Shown: positions 52,018 to 60,134 of the stretch, piece by piece
Position numbering within the stretch: position 1 is the stretch's first letter
Layout of the letters: each line of letters begins with the position of its first letter
DNA from: Thermoleophilia bacterium
Lineage (GTDB): Bacteria > Actinomycetota > Thermoleophilia > RBG-16-64-13
DNA length: 64,000 nucleotides
Assembly: GCA_026415615.1 (NCBI GenBank)
Contig: JAOAGT010000002.1
Location: forward strand, 310,001-374,000
Direction: 5' to 3'
Notes under the pieces: generated by a model
Told to the model about the DNA's origin: nothing
Databases searched by the model: none
Seen by the model: only the letters and a program-made list of their open reading frames with translations
Translations under genes and position numbers: made by a program

Positions 52018-53270
52018 GTTACCTCCGTTTCCCCGAGGGCGCGCAGGGCTGCTTTGCAAATCGCCTGGCGTAACGGCCCGGCCATACTAGCGTGATCCAA
52101 AATGTTTACTCCGGTTAGTCTTCCTTGCCGGAAAAGGTAGAGTTCCATCCTCTGTCCAGTGCGTGACACCCGGATGTCATCATAATCGTCCATGTATCCC
52201 ATGCTGGCAAGGAACATTCGGCCTACCGGGGTGATGGTATGACGAACTTCTCCGGGGTGACGATACCGCACTCCAGCCAGATTTCGTCCCGCCGCTCGTC
52301 CTTGGCGCCGGGCGCTGATCCAGAGTCCTATCACCTCATGGCGACCGGAGATGAGCTCTTTACCCTGGGCAACATCGCCAGCGGCATAGAGAGAGGGCAC
52401 GCTGGAGCGAAGATAGGAATCTACTAGAATCCCTCTGTCAATCTCTACAGAATCGCCGACCAAGAAGCCAAGGCGCGGTGTGGTACCAGTGCAAAGAACA
52501 AGAAGGTCCGCTTGTTCTCGGGTTGCATGTGGAAGGCCAAGTTCTATCTCGAGCCTGCGGGGACTCACCCTCCGGACCGCTGCCAGTGTGGCGGCAAGTC
52601 GAAGCACGTATCCCTCGTCCGTCATGTGATCTTCCAGTACCTTCGCGCACTCCGGGTGTGCGGTGAACGGCAGAATGTGTGGCTGCTGCTCGATCAGGCA
52701 GACGTCAAAGCCAAGATCATGCAGCGTGGCGGCAGTCTTAATTCCGGCCAGCGAAGCGCCGAGCACGATGACGCGGGGCGGGTCGCCTCCTGACCTGTCT
52801 TCGGACATGGACTTTCGAAGCCCATCCACCGCGTGTTTGAGGGAGAGCGCATCGTCGGGTGTGCGGAGCAAGAACGCCAGCTGCGGTTGGCCATCGAGTA
52901 GCTCAGCCAATCCTCCGATGGGCGGAACGATGCACTGAGCTCCGGTTGCTATCAGGCATTTTTCGTACTTGCAGGTGGAGCCTGCTGCGGTTGTGATGGT
53001 CCTGGCTTCGGCGTCAACGCAAACCACTTCTTCACCTAAGTGAGCAACTACAGCGTTGTTGTCGTAGAAGTTCTTAAGGTCTCCGAAAGGAAAAGCACAT
53101 GCGAACGGAAGCTTGCCGGAGACCACATGGGGTCCCAACATGGGATTGTAGGGAGGGTGGGCGTTATCCGAAAACAAATGAATGCTTTCCCTAAAACCGC
53201 TTGCTCTCAAAGCTAGTACAGCTTCGGCAGCCGCTCCCCCGTTACCCACAATCGCAACAGTGATATCCAT
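51996..53270 (-). CDS. NirB-type FAD-dependent pyridine nucleotide oxidoreductase
   Basis: 424 residues. FAD motif VAIVGNGGAAAEAVLALRASGF at the N-terminus, YNPMLGPHVVSGKLPF, LIATGAQCIVPPIGG, NAD(P) motif VIVLGASLAGIKTAATLHDLGF, and C-terminal FAD contact VPSLYAAGDVAQG. The fold is that of NADH-rubredoxin reductase and the NirB N-terminus. It probably supplies electrons from NAD(P)H to the Mo enzyme and ferredoxin subunit encoded downstream. The pair overlaps by 22 bp, and the small holin-like gene ends 5 bp upstream. Confidence 0.9.
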   Translation of the reverse strand: MDITVAIVGNGGAAAEAVLALRASGFRESIHLFSDNAHPPYNPMLGPHVVSGKLPFACAFPFGDLKNFYDNNAVVAHLGEEVVCVDAEARTITTAAGSTCKYEKCLIATGAQCIVPPIGGLAELLDGQPQLAFLLRTPDDALSLKHAVDGLRKSMSEDRSGGDPPRVIVLGASLAGIKTAATLHDLGFDVCLIEQQPHILPFTAHPECAKVLEDHMTDEGYVLRLAATLAAVRRVSPRRLEIELGLPHATREQADLLVLCTGTTPRLGFLVGDSVEIDRGILVDSYLRSSVPSLYAAGDVAQGKELISGRHEVIGLWISARRQGRAAGRNLAGVRYRHPGEVRHTITPVGRMFLASMGYMDDYDDIRVSRTGQRMELYLFRQGRLTGVNILDHASMAGPLRQAICKAALRALGETEVTWPTLTL

Positions 53271-53275
53271 CTCTG

Positions 53276-53671
53276 TTAGTTGGTCTTTCTTCCAACGAAC
53301 ACTGACAAGACCACAGAGACCACACTAATAATCAGAGCACCGAGAACGGCGCTTCCGAAGCCGTCCACGTAAAAGCCAGAACCAAGCAGATCACTGAGCA
53401 CCCAAGAAGCCAACCAAAGCATCAGACCGTTTAGTACTAACGTGAAGAGCCCCAACGTAACAACGATGAGTCCGCATGAAAGGGCATAAAGCAAGGGTCT
53501 TACAAACGCGTTGAGCAAACCTAGCACCAGGGCAAGAATGAGTACCGACCATACCTGGTGGGGTTCCTCCACGTGGATTCCCGGCACCGCCCAAGCGGCA
53601 ATAGCAGTAGCAGCAGCTGTGACTCCCCAGCGGATGGCAAACCTAAGCACAGCCGACCTCTGTGCTTGCAA
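53276..53671 (-). CDS. Phage-holin-4-like small membrane protein
   Basis: 131 residues with four hydrophobic helices (WGVTAAATAIAAWAVPGIHV, SVLILALVLGLLNAFVRPLLY, LIVVTLGLFTLVLNGLMLWLASWVL, AVLGALIISVVSVVLSVFV). The layout LNAFVRPLL...PLTLGLFTLVLNALML is that of the Phage_holin_4_2 (YvlD) family. Despite the name, most members are ordinary bacterial membrane proteins outside prophages. It is in the leftward operon, 5 bp before the FAD protein. Confidence 0.85.
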   Translation of the reverse strand: MQAQRSAVLRFAIRWGVTAAATAIAAWAVPGIHVEEPHQVWSVLILALVLGLLNAFVRPLLYALSCGLIVVTLGLFTLVLNGLMLWLASWVLSDLLGSGFYVDGFGSAVLGALIISVVSVVLSVFVGRKTN

Positions 53672-53694
53672 GTATCGGCGCGAGTGTCACGGTC

Positions 53695-54267
53695 TCATGC
53701 CTGCTTTGCAAGCAAGGCTTTCCCGATGCTCCAGGCTTCACCTACACGCTCTCCCAGTTTCCAGTACGTATTGCCGGGCATGGTGAGCAGGAACGGCTGC
53801 AACTTGGCAAAGTCCGGGTCGCCTTCGCCTAGCACTGCTTCACTAGCGTAGGTTCCCATGACCTGGCCAATGAACAGGTATCCCCCAGGCATCTCCACGG
53901 TTTGGAAGAGTTGGCATTCCATGCTCGCGGGACACTGCCGGACCATGGGGGCTTTCTCTAGGGCTCCGTAGAAGACTTCGAGGTGGCGGCTCTTGTCTTC
54001 TTCATAACCGTGGACGAGCCCCAGATAGTCTGTGAGAACAGCCTGATCCGCGCTCGGCACACTCAGCCCAAATTGACCGTTTTGGCGGATGCCCTTTGCC
54101 GTGTGCTGTTTTTGACCTAGAGATACGGCTACCATGGGCGGGTCGTAGTTTACATAGGTAACCCAAGCGGCTGCCATGAAATTGGGTTTGTCGTCGACAA
54201 CCGAACCGACAATCACTACAGGCATGGGGAAGATGGTGAAGGTCCTTCCTATGTTGATCTTGGCCAT
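53695..54267 (-). CDS. Flavin reductase-family flavoprotein
   Basis: 190 residues, AGGAGGAG before the ATG. The split-barrel FMN-binding fold is clear: FTIFPMPVVIVGSVVDDKPNFMAAAWVTYVNYDPPMVAVSLG, then NGQFGLSVPSADQ. These bind FMN and reduce flavin or act as flavoredoxins passing electrons singly. It is first in the leftward operon, divergent from arsR. No monooxygenase partner is present. A flavoredoxin role with the Mo operon fits but is inferred. Confidence 0.88.
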   Translation of the reverse strand: MAKINIGRTFTIFPMPVVIVGSVVDDKPNFMAAAWVTYVNYDPPMVAVSLGQKQHTAKGIRQNGQFGLSVPSADQAVLTDYLGLVHGYEEDKSRHLEVFYGALEKAPMVRQCPASMECQLFQTVEMPGGYLFIGQVMGTYASEAVLGEGDPDFAKLQPFLLTMPGNTYWKLGERVGEAWSIGKALLAKQA

Positions 54268-54320
54268 GGCTCCTCCTTGCCTAGTCGTGGCTCTATAAAC
54301 AAGCCTAGCATGACAAGACC

Positions 54321-54360
54321 CGGTTTCTTACCGGGTATCCCAGGACTCGGTTTCTCACCG
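54321..54360. promoter_or_regulatory. Two CGGT-n5-ACCG dyads in the shared regulatory region
   Basis: CGGTTTCTTACCG (54321-54333) and CGGTTTCTCACCG (54348-54360) differ at one base, are 27 bp apart and are each partly palindromic; the first extends to 7-bp arms ACCCGGT/ACCGGGT. They sit between the divergent flavin reductase and arsR genes, just upstream of the arsR -35 box and overlapping the probable -35 region of the leftward operon (whose -10 may be TATAGA, complement of 54292-54297). Good candidates for operators, perhaps bound by the ArsR protein. Confidence 0.6.
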
Positions 54361-54384
54361 CTAGTGGGGAATAGTCGGCGGCCA

Positions 54385-54413
54385 TTGACATATTGGAGGC
54401 TGTGGAGTATATA
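54385..54413 (+). promoter_or_regulatory. Consensus promoter of the arsR-tusA-hdr operon
   Basis: -35 TTGACA (54385-54390), 17-bp spacer, -10 TATATA (54408-54413). The predicted start coincides with the A of the arsR ATG at 54421, and there is no Shine-Dalgarno before it, so the first mRNA is probably leaderless. Confidence 0.75.
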
Positions 54414-54420
54414 AGCAATC

Positions 54421-54777
54421 ATGCAAATAAAGGATTGCAGGACAGTGGTCGCAGACGAGCTACATCAACTTTTTGAACTCCATGCCGATGTGTGTCAGGC
54501 ACTCGCTAACCCACACCGCTTGGCCATAATGTATGCCCTTAAAGACGGCGAGAAGTGTGTGAGCGACGTGGCTGCTACGGTGGGCATCTCTGTGCACAAC
54601 GCCTCCCAACACTTGCGTGTCTTGCGCGACCGGCTTCTAGTGCGTGCTCGCAAGGAAGGACAGACAGTGTATTACTCCATCGCCAATCCTAAGTTTGTCG
54701 ACGCATGTCGGCTGATCCGCGAGGCTTTGGCTGAGGAGTATGGCGCAGAGCGTTTGAGATTGACTGAGCTAAGGTAA
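54421..54777 (+). CDS. ArsR-family transcriptional regulator
   Basis: 118 residues. The winged-helix core is ADVCQALANPHRLAIMYALKDGEKCVSDVAATVGISVHNASQHLRVLRDRLLVRARKEGQTVYYSI (helix-turn-helix VSDVAATVGISVHNASQHLRVL, wing RKEGQTVYYSI; both parts shown shortened). Cysteines lie at 6, 25, 46 and 96. The classical arsenic site (CxCxxC in helix 3) is absent, and Cys46/Cys96 recall the dithiol persulfide sensors SqrR/BigR in style, though positions are not proven equivalent. It leads an operon for sulfur carriers and Hdr subunits, so a sulfur-responsive repressor is a reasonable guess. Confidence 0.88.
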   Translation: MQIKDCRTVVADELHQLFELHADVCQALANPHRLAIMYALKDGEKCVSDVAATVGISVHNASQHLRVLRDRLLVRARKEGQTVYYSIANPKFVDACRLIREALAEEYGAERLRLTELR

Positions 54778-54810
54778 ATCGATGCTAATACGGTAAGGGA
54801 GGAGAACACT

Positions 54811-55074
54811 ATGTCGCAGGAAAGCGGTGTTGATCTTGCTTCGATTCAGAGCAACAAAGTTGTGGATGCACGGGGAACTTCTTGCCCGGGTCCGGTGCTG
54901 GCTGCTAAGAAGGGCATGGCCGAAGTAAAGGTAGGCGAGGTTCTTGAAGTTCTTGCCACCGACTCCGGAACCCAAAAAGACCTTCCGGCTTGGGCCAAGA
55001 AAATGGGTCACGAATTTCTAGGCGTGGTGGAAGAAGCCGGATACACCAGACTTTTCGTGCGCAAAATGAAGTAG
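54811..55074 (+). CDS. TusA-family sulfur carrier protein
   Basis: 87 residues, GGAGGAGAA before the ATG. Active Cys25 lies in the CPGP motif after DARGTS. GEVLEVLATDSGTQKDLPAWAKKMGHEFL and the strand TRLFVRK follow the TusA fold. Companion to the TusA at 2093. It is the second gene of the hdr operon and in sulfur-oxidising microbes TusA donates sulfur to DsrE and Hdr-like complexes. Confidence 0.92.
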   Translation: MSQESGVDLASIQSNKVVDARGTSCPGPVLAAKKGMAEVKVGEVLEVLATDSGTQKDLPAWAKKMGHEFLGVVEEAGYTRLFVRKMK

Positions 55075-55153
55075 TACCCGAAAGTAGTGCCCGAAAGATC
55101 TGCTGTGCTGGCGGGCGATTTGGGGCAAGTCAGCTGCTTCCTAAGGAGCCAGG

Positions 55154-55615
55154 GTGGCAAGTAGCGGCACATTTTCTCCCAAGATACTGGTTTTCTCCAC
55201 CAATAACATAAGTGATCCGGGCATAGACCTGGCAGGTAGCAATCATCTGCATTACTCACCACGGGCCGTGGTTATCAGCTTGCCTTGTTCAAGCGGAATA
55301 AAGCCCTCTTGGGTACTGTACGCGCTGGAACAAGGGTTTGATGGGGTGTTTGTGGCAGCTGACGGCGAAGAGTGCGCCTATCTTCCCAACTGCGGCGAGA
55401 GAACGGCCAAGCTTGTTGCCCGGGCGCAGGACCTTCTGCGGGAGCGCGGCTACCAGCCCAGGCGGGTCAAGATGGCTGCCATCTGTTCTGTGTGTGCAGA
55501 ACCGTTTGTGGGTCATCTTCGTGAGTTCGCCGAGGCACTGCGTGAGCTTGGACCGGCCCAGAATGACGTCTCTGGACCGCAGGCCTCTGCAGGCGTTGAG
55601 GGGGACAGGCCATGA
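55154..55615 (+). CDS. MvhD/FlpD-like electron-transfer protein with a reduced cysteine set
   Basis: 153 residues from GTG 55154 (AAGGAGCC upstream). The MvhD pattern is clear: ILVFSTNNISDPGIDLAG, VVISLPCSSGIKPSWVLYALEQGFDGVFVAADGEEC, LPNCGERTAK and AAICSVCAEPFV. In MvhD the first strand normally ends ACNWC or similar; here those cysteines are Ser-Thr-Asn-Asn-Ile, so only C45, C74, C80, C111 and C114 remain. MvhD transfers electrons between hydrogenase or formate dehydrogenase and HdrA. No hydrogenase gene is in the window. It overlaps the hdrA start by 4 bp. Confidence 0.85.
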   Translation: MASSGTFSPKILVFSTNNISDPGIDLAGSNHLHYSPRAVVISLPCSSGIKPSWVLYALEQGFDGVFVAADGEECAYLPNCGERTAKLVARAQDLLRERGYQPRRVKMAAICSVCAEPFVGHLREFAEALRELGPAQNDVSGPQASAGVEGDRP

Positions 55616-58314
55616 AGTACGATGCTCTTGTCATCGGCGGTGGCATCGCTGGAATGGAGTCAGCTCTCAAGCTGGGCGACATGGGTTATCAGGTGCTGCT
55701 TGTTGAGAAGGCCCCTAGCATCGGGGGCAAGATGATTCTACTTTCCAAGGTGTTTCCCACTCTTGACTGCGCCAGTTGCATCTCCACGCCGAAAATGGCG
55801 GCAACTATTCACCATCCCAACGTCACGGTTCTTACTTATTCCGAGGTGAAAGCAATCCGATCCGACGGCGCAGGCGGCTTCCGGGCATTGGTGCGGGAAA
55901 ATGCGCGACACGTGGATCTATCGGCTTGCACGGGTTGCCGCGAGTGCGAGATGGTCTGCAATGTCGCTGTGCCAGACGAGTTCAATGCTGGGCTGGTGTC
56001 ACGGCGAGCGGCCTTTATCGCTTTTCCCCAGGCTGTTCCCAAGAAAGCGGTCATCGAACGGGCTGGGGTGTCACCGTGCAGTTTCAACTGCCCCGCTGGA
56101 ATTAAAGCTCATGGATATGTGGCTCTAGTGCGCAGCGGGCAGTATGAGAAGGCTTTTCAGCTTGTGCAAGAAACCACCCCGTTTGTCGGCACTTTGGGCC
56201 GGGCCTGTTATGCGCCTTGTGAGACAGAGTGCACTCGCGGCCTTCTGGAAGGCGCGGTTTCAATTCGAAGGTTAAAACGGTTTATCGCGGAGAGGCATCA
56301 CAGCAGCAGCCAGCCAGAAGCGCCAATGTCGCCGAACAGCACACCTTCCAGCGGTAAGAAGGTGGCTGTAGTTGGCTCAGGGCCCGCTGGGCTGACGGCG
56401 GCTTGGCACCTAGCAAGCAAAGGGCACGAGGTTACGGTCTTTGAAGCTGCACCCCGGCCTGGGGGTATGTTGAGTCTTACCTTGCCTTCGTATCGACTTC
56501 CGCTCGAGGTAGTAGAGCGGGATATCGCCAGCGTGGTTGAGCGCGGCGTAAACATTGTCACTAGTACACGGATTAGTAATGTACAAGAGCTTCGGGCCCA
56601 AGGGTACGATGCAATCCTCGTGGCTGTGGGGACACACGACTCGGTGCGTTTGGGAGTTCCAGGCGAAGATCTACCCGGGGTACATCGTGCTCTGGACGTG
56701 CTTAGAGCTGCCAAGGACGGCCAGAATCTGGGTGTCGAAGGCAAGCGAGTCGTGGTGATTGGCGGCGGCAACGTGGCCATGGACGCCGCGCGCACGGCTC
56801 TACGGGCTGGGGCTGCCCGTGTCGAGGCGATAAGCCTGGAGTCCTACGAGGAAATGCCGGCTCATCCTGAGGAGATCGAGCAGGCCGAAGCGGAAGGGGT
56901 GGTAATCCGCAACTCATGCGGAGTCGCTCGCTTTGTAGGAGAAGACGGTGTACGCGGCGTGGAGCTTCTGCGTTGCGAGAGCGTATACGATGCCGAGGGA
57001 CGGTTTTCGCCCAAGTACGCAGAGGGTGTGATCGGCGTCGTTGAGTGTGATGCAGTCATCATTGCTGCTGGCATGCGGCCCGACGCCTCTGGCCTGGGTG
57101 TCCCCGTGGGTCCTGGGGGAAGGGTCCAGGTGGACGAGAACACGCTGCAAACCAGCATTCCCTATGTGTTTGCCGCGGGTGATGTGGTTACGGGGCCTTC
57201 GATGATTGTCTCTGCAGTGGGGCAGGGGCGGCGCGCTGCTTTTATGATCGACCGATTCCTGCGAGGCGAATCCCTGGACCCCTCGCTGTTTGACTCCTCA
57301 CTCCCCATGGTGGATAAGAATGAAGTTCTTTCTCGTCAGAGTAGCTACACCTGCATGGACCCCCCGGCAAAGCTCAAGGTAGGGAAGCTGCCTTCTGGCG
57401 AGTTCTACCCCGAGGAGGTGCCTCTAAGCGAAGAAGAGGCCCTCCTGGCCGCGAGCCGTTGTTTGGATTGTGGCGTTTGCTCAGAGTGTCAGCAGTGCGT
57501 AGTCACTTGTCCAGCCAGTTGTATCGATCTAGGCATGCATGACCGTGAGTACGAGGTTGAGGTGGGAGCGGTCATCCTAGCCACAGGCTTCGAGCTGTTT
57601 CCGGCCGATGCCAAACCGCAGTACGGATACGGGCGCTACAAGAACGTGATAACGGGCATGCAGATGGACCGGCTGCTTGCCCCCACTCGCCCTTATAACG
57701 CGGTGGTGCGTCCCAGTGACGGGAAGATTCCCGACCGGATCGCCTATGTTCTCTGCACGGGGTCCCGGGATGAGACTGTGGACAATCCCTTGTGCTCCAA
57801 GATTTGTTGCATGTATTCCATCAAGCAAAATCAGCTCATCATGGGCACCTTGCCGCTGGCTGACGTTACGGTCTACTACATGGATGTCCGGGCGGCTGGC
57901 AAGGGGTACGACGAGTTCTTTGAGCAGGCCAAAGCTATGGGGGCGAATTTTGTGCGTGGTCGCATCGCCGAGATCATCGAAAAAGATAACGGTGACTTGG
58001 TCTTGCGCTACGAGGACATTGAGAACGGGGGTGGCATGGTTGAGGCTGAGCACGATTTGGTAGTGCTCGCTGTGGGAGTGCGGCCAAATCTGGACTTGAA
58101 ACAAGTCTTCCCGGACAGCGCTCCGGCACTGGATGAATATCTGTATGTGGCGGAAGCAGACGAAGATCTTGATCCCGGTCGTACCACTCTCCCGGGGATA
58201 TTTGTGGCAGGTGCGGCGGCGGGCGCTAGGGACATCCCTGACTCCATTCTTCACGCGGGCGCAGCGGCCATACAGGCAGCGGCCCACCTAGAAAGGCTGA
58301 AGGTGAGAGCATGA
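55612..58314 (+). CDS. hdrA: HdrA-like flavoprotein with an inserted GltD/NfnB-type module
   Basis: 900 residues. 1-150 is HdrA N-terminal: FAD motif VIGGGIAGMESALKLGDMGYQV, CASCISTPKM, ferredoxin-like ACTGCRECEMVC, and PFPQAVPKKAVIE. Instead of continuing, it enters a GltD-type module (about 150-615): PCSFNCPAGIKAHGYVALVRSGQYEKAF, CETECTRG, FAD motif VAVVGSGPAGLTAAWHLASKGH, NAD(P) motif VVVIGGGNVAMDAARTALRAG, and VFAAGDVVTGPSMIVSAVGQGR. Then HdrA resumes at RCLDCGVCSECQQCVVTCPASC and VILATGFELFPADAKPQYGYG through GIFVAGAAAGARDIPDSI. It may exchange electrons between NAD(P)H and Hdr subunits, possibly by bifurcation. Large HdrA forms in sulfate reducers (HdrL) are comparable in concept. Confidence 0.9.
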   Translation: MKYDALVIGGGIAGMESALKLGDMGYQVLLVEKAPSIGGKMILLSKVFPTLDCASCISTPKMAATIHHPNVTVLTYSEVKAIRSDGAGGFRALVRENARHVDLSACTGCRECEMVCNVAVPDEFNAGLVSRRAAFIAFPQAVPKKAVIERAGVSPCSFNCPAGIKAHGYVALVRSGQYEKAFQLVQETTPFVGTLGRACYAPCETECTRGLLEGAVSIRRLKRFIAERHHSSSQPEAPMSPNSTPSSGKKVAVVGSGPAGLTAAWHLASKGHEVTVFEAAPRPGGMLSLTLPSYRLPLEVVERDIASVVERGVNIVTSTRISNVQELRAQGYDAILVAVGTHDSVRLGVPGEDLPGVHRALDVLRAAKDGQNLGVEGKRVVVIGGGNVAMDAARTALRAGAARVEAISLESYEEMPAHPEEIEQAEAEGVVIRNSCGVARFVGEDGVRGVELLRCESVYDAEGRFSPKYAEGVIGVVECDAVIIAAGMRPDASGLGVPVGPGGRVQVDENTLQTSIPYVFAAGDVVTGPSMIVSAVGQGRRAAFMIDRFLRGESLDPSLFDSSLPMVDKNEVLSRQSSYTCMDPPAKLKVGKLPSGEFYPEEVPLSEEEALLAASRCLDCGVCSECQQCVVTCPASCIDLGMHDREYEVEVGAVILATGFELFPADAKPQYGYGRYKNVITGMQMDRLLAPTRPYNAVVRPSDGKIPDRIAYVLCTGSRDETVDNPLCSKICCMYSIKQNQLIMGTLPLADVTVYYMDVRAAGKGYDEFFEQAKAMGANFVRGRIAEIIEKDNGDLVLRYEDIENGGGMVEAEHDLVVLAVGVRPNLDLKQVFPDSAPALDEYLYVAEADEDLDPGRTTLPGIFVAGAAAGARDIPDSILHAGAAAIQAAAHLERLKVRA

Positions 58315-60134
58315 CTGACCAAGCTGCAAACGGCCGCCGGATCGGGGTATACGTGTGCCAGTGCGGCGGCAATATTTCCGACTACGTCTCCGTGGATGAC
58401 GTGGTTGCTGCCGTGCAAGACGAACCTGGTGTAGCTGTTGCGCGTTCAGCGATGTTCACATGTTCTGACGCCACGCAGCAGGAGATCATGAACGACATCG
58501 CCGAGCAGAAGCTTGACGGCATTGTAGTGGCTTCGTGCTCTCCCAAACTTCATACCTTTACGTTTAGGGAAATGGCCAAGCGGGCTGGTCTGAATCCGTA
58601 CCTGTACACGCAGGTCAACATCCGAGAGCAATGCTCCTGGGCACATACCGATGATAAGGCGGGAGCTACGGAGAAGGCTGTTCGCCTGGTACGGGCGGGT
58701 ATTGCTCGCACCCGCTTCACGCTTGCGCTGGAGCCCGTCCGGGTGGAGACCGTGCCGAGAGCGGTTGTGGTTGGGGGCGGAGTAGCGGGCATGCGAGCCG
58801 CCTTGGCTCTGGCGGAAATCGGCTTGGAAGTGGTCCTGGTCGAAAAGCAGCCGCAGCTCGGTGGCTGGCTGGCAGAGTTTGCCGAGATATACCCGACGGT
58901 AAGAAGCGGCAAAACGCTTGCCCGTGAACTGGAGTCCAAAGTGCGTGAGAACCCGCTGATAACGGTGTATGTGAATGCGGAACTTGTCGGTCGCTCTGGC
59001 ACGTTTGGGGACTATGAGGTGGTCATAAGAGTGGATGGACCCGCTCCTGAGACAGTTGCCACTCGGGCCGGGGCTGTGATTGTCGCTACTGGTTTTGATT
59101 TGTACCAGCCCGAGCCGGGCGAGTTTGGGTATGGGCAGGATGGCGTGCTTACGTTGCCTGAGTTTAAGCGGCTGGTGGAGAACTCTGAGGGGCCGCTTGT
59201 GTACGGTGGAGGGCTGGTCAGGAGCGTGGTTTACATCTACTGCGTGGGCAGTCGACAGCCCGGAGGCAACGAGTACTGCTCCCGCTACTGTTGCGCGGCG
59301 GCCATTCATGCCTCTCTGCAGGCGGAGGGTCGGGCGCAAGGCGCGGCGGACACTGCCGCCGGCGCCTTGCGCCAGTATCACCTCTACCGTGACATCCGCG
59401 CCTACGGCAAATATGAGCTGCTTTACAACCGTTCTCGCGAAGAAGGTCACCTTTATCTACGTTTCCCCGATGAGGAACCGCCGGTGGTGGAGACTGTTCC
59501 GCCGACTGAGACCGGGGGCGCTCGCTTTCTAGTGCATACGCGTGACGTCCTTACAGGTGGGACCGAGGTGGCTATTCCTGCCGATCTGGTGGTGCTTGTC
59601 ACCGGCATGGTTCCGCGCGAGGAAGCCAATCTTGCCGGAGTCCTCAAGCTTCCTGTGGACAAAGATGGCTTCTTCAACGAGATCCATCCCAAGTTGCGTC
59701 CGGTCGAAACTGTGGTGGATGGCGTCTTTATCTGCGGGGCTTGTCAAGGGCCCAAGAACTCTGCCGAAGCGGTGGCATCTGGCCTGGCAGCTGCTGCTCA
59801 AACTGCGGCACTTCTTAAGCGGGGCTATGCCGAACTCGAGCCGCTGGTGGCGGTTGTAAACGAGGAGGCCTGTGACTGGTGTGGGCTGTGTTTGGAGGCC
59901 TGTCCGTATGAGGCGCCGCGCGAAACCGAGGTTGCGCACGCTGAGCTGACTGGCGAACACGCGGTGTCACCGGGCAAGAAGGTAGCAGTTATCGACAAGA
60001 CGGCCTGCAAGAGCTGCGGTGCGTGCGTACCCGTTTGTCCCAGGGATGCCATTGATCTACTGGGCTATAGCGATGCTCAGATCCGGGCCATGATCGAATC
60101 GCTTGCTGCGGAGGTGGAGCTATGTCCGCGCTAG
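58311..60134 (+). CDS. hdrA: HdrA-like subunit, second copy
   Basis: 607 residues, close to classical HdrA. N-terminal IGVYVCQCGGNISDYVSVDDV with Cys16 and Cys18, then FTCSDATQQEI and VVASCSPKLHTFTF, FAD motif VVVGGGVAGMRAALALAEIGL, EKQPQLGGWLAEF, and VFICGACQGPKNSAEAVASGLAAA. Two ferredoxin clusters close the protein: CDWCGLCLEACPYE and CKSCGACVPVCPRDA. It overlaps the previous gene by 4 bp and the winged-helix gene by 13 bp. Two HdrA copies suggest a dimer with distinct halves. Confidence 0.92.
   Translation: MTDQAANGRRIGVYVCQCGGNISDYVSVDDVVAAVQDEPGVAVARSAMFTCSDATQQEIMNDIAEQKLDGIVVASCSPKLHTFTFREMAKRAGLNPYLYTQVNIREQCSWAHTDDKAGATEKAVRLVRAGIARTRFTLALEPVRVETVPRAVVVGGGVAGMRAALALAEIGLEVVLVEKQPQLGGWLAEFAEIYPTVRSGKTLARELESKVRENPLITVYVNAELVGRSGTFGDYEVVIRVDGPAPETVATRAGAVIVATGFDLYQPEPGEFGYGQDGVLTLPEFKRLVENSEGPLVYGGGLVRSVVYIYCVGSRQPGGNEYCSRYCCAAAIHASLQAEGRAQGAADTAAGALRQYHLYRDIRAYGKYELLYNRSREEGHLYLRFPDEEPPVVETVPPTETGGARFLVHTRDVLTGGTEVAIPADLVVLVTGMVPREEANLAGVLKLPVDKDGFFNEIHPKLRPVETVVDGVFICGACQGPKNSAEAVASGLAAAAQTAALLKRGYAELEPLVAVVNEEACDWCGLCLEACPYEAPRETEVAHAELTGEHAVSPGKKVAVIDKTACKSCGACVPVCPRDAIDLLGYSDAQIRAMIESLAAEVELCPR

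Noticed and set aside
53276-53671. Prophage remnant suggested by a phage-holin-type gene
   Set aside because: The YvlD/Phage_holin_4_2 family is widespread in bacterial operons; no other phage genes, integrase or attachment sites are near.
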